From the NCBI GenBank assembly GCA_902767005.1, contig CACXFY010000051.1, positions 1 through 10,129 on the forward strand: a stretch of 10,129 nucleotides of DNA, in the 5' to 3' direction. The notes below the pieces were generated by a model. That model was given only the letters and a program-made list of their open reading frames with translations, did no database searches and was not told where the DNA came from. This document shows positions 6,657 through 10,129 of this stretch, in pieces. Positions within the stretch are counted from its first letter, which is position 1. Every line of letters begins with the position of its first letter. This stretch comes from an uncultured Erysipelotrichaceae bacterium. GTDB lineage: Bacteria > Bacillota_I > Bacilli_A > RF39 > UBA660. The translations under genes and the position numbers were made by a program.

Positions 6657-7534
6657 TTTCTTAATTCTTCTAGTTTGTCTTTAAATTCTTTTGGTGGTTC
6701 TATTGTAAACTCCAATAGTTTATTAGTTCTTGGATGATTTAGTTTTATTGAATATGAATGTAACATTTGTCCAAACTCAGTAGTTTTACCTTTAGAATAA
6801 GCTGGATCATTATTAACCGGGAATCCAATATATGCTAGATGAACTCTTATTTGATGTGTTCTTCCTGTTTCTAATATACATTCAATTAAAGTGTTATCTT
6901 TAAAGTGTTCTAATACTCTAAAATGAGTAATTGCTTCTTTTGAATTAATATCTGTTACAGACATTTTTTGTCTATCATTTATATCTCTTCCAATAGGAGC
7001 ATCTATTGTTCCTGTATCATGTTTAATTACTCCATTTACGATAGCTAAATATTTTCTTTCTACTTCTTTTTTAGATATCATTTGGGATAATTTATCATGT
7101 GTTTCTTCGTTTTTAGCAACTAGCATTAGACCACTAGTATCTTTATCTAATCTATGAACAATACCAGGTCTTATTTTGTCTTTACTATTAATATTATATT
7201 TATATAATAAAGCATTTACTAAAGTACCTGTGTAATGACCTGGTGCAGGATGTACTACCATACCAGATGGTTTATTAATAATTAATAAATCATCATCTTC
7301 ATATACTATATCTAATGGTATATCTTCTGGTTCAACATCTATTTCATAGTTAAGATCATCATTTACTTCTATTTCATCATTTAGTTTTACTTGGTAAGAA
7401 CTATTAATAGCTTTATTATTAACTGTTACTAAATCTTCTTTAATAAGTTTTTGTATTTTACTACGTGATAATTCTAATTTTTTAGATAAATATGTATCTA
7501 TTCTTTCATTAACATCTTCTTCTACTTTTATCAT
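6650..7534 (-). CDS. rluD: RluA/RluD-family 23S rRNA pseudouridine synthase
   Basis: 294 residues, typical family length. An S4 RNA-binding domain at about 11-58 (RIDTYLSKKLELSRSKIQKL) is followed by the catalytic domain. VHRLDKDTSGLMLV (126-139) holds the invariant RLD motif with catalytic Asp130. GRTHQIRVHLAYIGFPV (224-240) is the second family signature. These enzymes isomerise uridine to pseudouridine; RluD acts on 23S rRNA helix 69. The exact target uridine cannot be read here; Bacillus YlyB is the likely equivalent, so the symbol is by family. The gene is last in the dnaE-lspA-rluD block: its ATG (7534) is 8 nt from the lspA stop, and the TAG of lspA is the first part of the sequence TAGGTGAT that carries the ribosome binding site, implying translational coupling. 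The lspA-rluD order is also known from Bacillus. Confidence 0.93.
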   Translation of the reverse strand: MIKVEEDVNERIDTYLSKKLELSRSKIQKLIKEDLVTVNNKAINSSYQVKLNDEIEVNDDLNYEIDVEPEDIPLDIVYEDDDLLIINKPSGMVVHPAPGHYTGTLVNALLYKYNINSKDKIRPGIVHRLDKDTSGLMLVAKNEETHDKLSQMISKKEVERKYLAIVNGVIKHDTGTIDAPIGRDINDRQKMSVTDINSKEAITHFRVLEHFKDNTLIECILETGRTHQIRVHLAYIGFPVNNDPAYSKGKTTEFGQMLHSYSIKLNHPRTNKLLEFTIEPPKEFKDKLEELRNN

Positions 7535-7537
7535 ATT

Positions 7538-7544
7538 ATCACCT
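7538..7544 (-). promoter_or_regulatory. Ribosome binding site of rluD overlapping the lspA stop codon
   Basis: AGGTGAT on the minus strand lies 3 nt before the ATG at 7534. It overlaps the lspA TAG (7545-7543), so ribosomes finishing lspA arrive on the rluD site. Confidence 0.8.
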
Positions 7545-8082
7545 ACTTCTTACCTTTTTTCTTTCTAGTTTGTTTTTTCTTGATTGGTTTTTCTTCTTCT
7601 ACTTTTATTTCTGGTACTTTTTTCTTTTCTTCTACTTCTTCTTTTATAGTAGAAATAATAAATAATATTACTCCAATAGTTATGCATGAATCAGCAATAT
7701 TAAATATTGGGAAATTAATTAGAGTAAAATCTAGATAATCAACTACAGCATGTAATAGTATTCTATCTACTAAGTTACCTACTATTCCACCTATTATTAA
7801 TCCTAAAGATATAATACTTAGTTTAGAAAATTTCTTTTCTTTTTTTATGTAATAGTCTAATAAATATAAGAATACTAATCCAACTATTATTAATAATAAT
7901 TGAGTATTTTGTAGTATTGAGAAAGCTGCTCCTTTATTCTCAGTATAAGTTAAATTAAATATATCTGGAATAATAGGAATACTAGTATTAATTTTCATTT
8001 TAGTTCTAATTAATAGTTTTACTATTTGATCTATCATTATTACTATAGCAGCTATTGAATATATTTTTTCTCTAATCTTCAT
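7543..8082 (-). CDS. lspA: Lipoprotein signal peptidase II (prolipoprotein signal peptidase)
   Basis: 179 residues from the ATG at 8082. Four hydrophobic segments are seen (about 8-25, 60-79, 88-106, 124-146), the normal LspA topology. Family motifs include NKGAAFSIL (49-57), GNLVDR (102-107), and the two catalytic aspartates in VVDYLDF (Asp115) and FNIAD (Asp131). The enzyme is an inner-membrane aspartyl protease that removes signal peptides from diacylglyceryl-modified prolipoproteins after Lgt. The C-terminus has an extra tail of about 30 residues, Glu/Lys-rich then almost purely basic, ending TRKKKGKK, which the core family lacks. The start at 8082 is chosen over the longer 8097 ATG because GGAGG lies 6 nt upstream of it. 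It overlaps the end of dnaE by 11 bp, so translation is probably coupled. Confidence 0.95.
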   Translation of the reverse strand: MKIREKIYSIAAIVIMIDQIVKLLIRTKMKINTSIPIIPDIFNLTYTENKGAAFSILQNTQLLLIIVGLVFLYLLDYYIKKEKKFSKLSIISLGLIIGGIVGNLVDRILLHAVVDYLDFTLINFPIFNIADSCITIGVILFIISTIKEEVEEKKKVPEIKVEEEKPIKKKQTRKKKGKK

Positions 8083-10129
8083 GTTTTTCCTCCACATATT
8101 TTATTCTTTCTACTATTACTTGGATTTGATTTAATCTTTTTTCTACTTTTCCTCTAATTTTTATTAATTTTCCACGAGTTAAGTCTTGGAAGTCTTCAAA
8201 TACTTTTGGAAATATAGTAAATTCACTACTTCCAGTTTCATCACTTCCGGTTACAAAAGCCATTTTATCACCTTTTTTAGTGTTTATTACTTTTATTTTA
8301 TCTACCAATAATAGACAATCTACTTGTTTATTAAAATATTTATCTATTTCATTTATAGGTATACAATATGGATTATCTTTTTTATAAAAAGTAGTTGGAT
8401 GTGATGATAAGTAAAAGCCAAATACTTCTTTTTCTTTTTCTAATAAGTAAGTATTTGAATATTCTTTTTGAAATTCTATATCTGGTTTCATTACTAATGA
8501 TGGATCTATATCTTTAGTTAATTCTGCATAGTTAAATAAACTATCTAAATTATAAATTAGTGTAGCTCTATTATGTTCGAACTCTTTAAAGACATTGGCC
8601 ATTATTAGTGTTTCAAAGGTTTTTTTACCAATACCAGATATATATAACCTAGAGAAGCAATCATAAATATCAGTAAATTCTCCATCTTTTTTAGCATCAT
8701 TTATTGTTTTAGATACTACTACTCCTATTCCTTTAATATTAGATATTGGGTAGATTATTTTATTATCTTTTACAATATATCTTGATTCACTATCATTAAT
8801 AGTTGGTTTTTCTACTTCTATTTTATTAGCTTTTGCTTCTGTAATATATTCTTGTGTTTTAGATTCACTACCTATTACATTGGTTAATAGATTAGCAAAG
8901 AATATAGTCTTATAATGAGCTTTTAAATAAGCCATCTTATAAGCTATTATTGAGTAAGCTACGGAATGTGATCTATTAAAACCATAGCCTGCGAAGTTTA
9001 GTATTAAATCAAATATCTTTTTAGCATCTTCTCTACTATGTCCTAATTCACTACTCTTCTTTATGAATTTTTCTTCTTCATTTTTTAATAAATCTAATTT
9101 CTTTTTAGACATAGCTCTTCTTAAGATATCAGCTTCTCCAAGAGTATATCCAGCATAGATATTCGCTACTTGCATGATTTGTTCTTGATAGATTAATAAG
9201 CCATAAGTATTTTTAGTTACACTTTCTAATGACTTATCTAAATATGTTACTTTTTCTTCTTTATGTCTTCTTCTAATATATGAATCAATGTTTACGGCGG
9301 CACCTGGTCTAAATAAAGCTATAGCTGAGAAGACATCTTCAAAAGTTACTGGTTCTAATCTTCTTAAAAAGTTTCTCATACCAGATGACTCAAATTGGAA
9401 TATTCCAGTTGTATTAGCCGTCTTAAATATATTTAAAGCTTCTTTATCATTTAATGGTATTTTATTGAAATCTACTTCTTCATTTAATTGTTCTTTTATA
9501 TCATTTAATATATTATCGATAATAGTTAGATTCTTTAAACCTAAGAAGTCCATTTTTAATAAACCCAAATCTTCTAGATATTCCATTGGATAACTTGATA
9601 AGTACATATCATCTCCTTCAGTTAGTGGTATTACTTCATCTAAGTCTATTTTAGACATTATAATACCAGCTGCATGAGAAGATGTATGTCTAGGGAATCC
9701 TTCTAGTTTTAGAGCTATTTTATACATATTAGTTAGTGTTGTATCTGAATCTATTCTTGCTTTAAATGAAGCATTTTTATTATAGAAGTCTTTTAGTTTA
9801 TCTTTAGTAAAACCTGGAATAAATTTTGATAAAGAATCTACTTTATAAGTAGGTATATTTAAGACTCTTGATACGTCTCTTATTACTTGTTTAGCTGATA
9901 AAGTACCAAATGTTACTATTCCAGATACTCTTTTATCACCATACTTTTCTCTTACATATTTTATTACTTCATCTCTTTTATTATCTGGAAAATCTGTATC
10001 AATATCAGGCATAGTTTTTCTTTCTGGATTTAAAAATCTTTCAAATAATAAATCATATTCTAATGGATCAATATCAGTTATTCCTAAAGAATAAGCAACT
10101 AATGATCCAGCTGCACTACCTCTTCCAGG
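8072..10129 (-). CDS. dnaE: DNA polymerase III alpha subunit, DnaE1 type (N-terminus outside window)
   Basis: 685 residues are visible and the reading frame is open through the right edge. The 5' part (PHP domain and start) is missing. The visible part opens with GRGSAAGSLVAYSLGITD, followed by FERFLNPER and PDIDTDF, which holds two of the catalytic palm aspartates (codons at 10006-10004 and 10000-9998). ALFRPG then NIDSYI probably carries the third. Fingers-region motifs include YQEQIMQVA, RRAMSKKK and AGYGFNRSHSVAYS. Toward the C-terminus are a helix-hairpin-helix NIKGIG (about 464-469), FGFYLSSHP, and an OB-fold-like region (about 604-679). The OB fold and DnaE length distinguish it from PolC, whose 3'-5' exonuclease is absent here. 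Role: replicative DNA synthesis in the cytoplasm. It overlaps lspA by 11 bp and heads the dnaE-lspA-rluD block as seen; any promoter lies outside. Confidence 0.96.
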   Translation of the reverse strand, partial: PGRGSAAGSLVAYSLGITDIDPLEYDLLFERFLNPERKTMPDIDTDFPDNKRDEVIKYVREKYGDKRVSGIVTFGTLSAKQVIRDVSRVLNIPTYKVDSLSKFIPGFTKDKLKDFYNKNASFKARIDSDTTLTNMYKIALKLEGFPRHTSSHAAGIIMSKIDLDEVIPLTEGDDMYLSSYPMEYLEDLGLLKMDFLGLKNLTIIDNILNDIKEQLNEEVDFNKIPLNDKEALNIFKTANTTGIFQFESSGMRNFLRRLEPVTFEDVFSAIALFRPGAAVNIDSYIRRRHKEEKVTYLDKSLESVTKNTYGLLIYQEQIMQVANIYAGYTLGEADILRRAMSKKKLDLLKNEEEKFIKKSSELGHSREDAKKIFDLILNFAGYGFNRSHSVAYSIIAYKMAYLKAHYKTIFFANLLTNVIGSESKTQEYITEAKANKIEVEKPTINDSESRYIVKDNKIIYPISNIKGIGVVVSKTINDAKKDGEFTDIYDCFSRLYISGIGKKTFETLIMANVFKEFEHNRATLIYNLDSLFNYAELTKDIDPSLVMKPDIEFQKEYSNTYLLEKEKEVFGFYLSSHPTTFYKKDNPYCIPINEIDKYFNKQVDCLLLVDKIKVINTKKGDKMAFVTGSDETGSSEFTIFPKVFEDFQDLTRGKLIKIRGKVEKRLNQIQVIVERIKYVEEKHED
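8089..8093 (-). promoter_or_regulatory. Ribosome binding site that decides the lspA start, inside dnaE
   Basis: GGAGG on the minus strand lies within the last codons of dnaE and 6 nt before the ATG at 8082. The alternative ATG at 8097 would be upstream of this site and has no comparable Shine-Dalgarno sequence. Confidence 0.85.

Noticed and set aside
8083..8097. Longer lspA start at 8097 (MWRKN extension)
   Set aside because: The strong GGAGG lies downstream of that ATG and is correctly spaced for the ATG at 8082.
9288..9593. 101-codon plus-strand frame opposite dnaE
   Set aside because: Antisense to conserved DnaE motifs; no independent evidence.
1..10129. UGA reassigned to tryptophan, as in many Mollicutes
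   Set aside because: All long frames are intact under the standard code, with Trp encoded by TGG. The stops used are TAA and TAG, so there is no positive evidence for reassignment.
1..10129. CRISPR arrays, defence islands, insertion sequences, phage genes, tRNA or rRNA
   Set aside because: No regularly spaced repeats, transposase, integrase or structural RNA pattern was found; intergenic gaps are under 170 bp.

Overview
This window is a strongly AT-rich bacterial chromosome segment with short intergenic gaps and the standard genetic code: Trp is TGG, stops are TAA or TAG, and no UGA readthrough is needed. Ribosome binding sites are strong (GGAGG, GGGGG, AGGTGAT), promoters look like sigma-A promoters, and terminators are AT-rich hairpins. 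The protein families (GluP/YqgP-like rhomboid, LspA next to an RluD-type enzyme, DnaE1) point to Bacillota. An uncultured, gut-type, low-GC Bacilli lineage near the Mollicutes, RF39 or Erysipelotrichia is my best guess. That placement is inference; there is no rRNA or marker gene here to prove it. No tRNA, rRNA, CRISPR array, insertion sequence or phage gene was seen.

Layout. Positions 1-800 (minus) hold the N-terminal part of a GluP-like rhomboid protease that runs off the left edge. Positions 899-3487 (minus) hold a large membrane hybrid sensor kinase (7 TM, HisKA, HATPase, receiver, repeat-bearing linker, HPt). Positions 3567-5402 (minus) hold an AMP-forming acyl-CoA ligase-like enzyme. 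Each of these has its own promoter and/or terminator, so they are probably three separate transcription units. Positions 5403-5569 form a divergent promoter region. Positions 5570-6643 (plus) hold two small unrecognised genes whose proteins are divergent paralogues of each other. Positions 6650-10129 (minus) hold a tightly coupled block dnaE (5' end off the right edge) - lspA - rluD. It converges on the unknown pair with only 6 bp between stop codons and a shared bidirectional terminator.

How the genes relate. dnaE, lspA and rluD are housekeeping genes for replication, lipoprotein maturation and 23S rRNA pseudouridylation. Their starts are translationally coupled, but I see no functional link among them. 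The hybrid kinase carries its own receiver and HPt domains, so it should feed a phosphorelay whose final response regulator is not in the window. The acyl ligase and rhomboid are membrane- or lipid-related neighbours, with no clear pathway tie.

No convincing new multi-gene system is visible. The item most worth follow-up is the paralogous pair at 5570-6643, with a hairpin around the first gene's stop codon. Three start codons chosen here (3487, 6233, 8082) are downstream of the longest possible ORF start, because the Shine-Dalgarno sequences fit the later ATG. No stretch longer than 300 bases lacks a gene.
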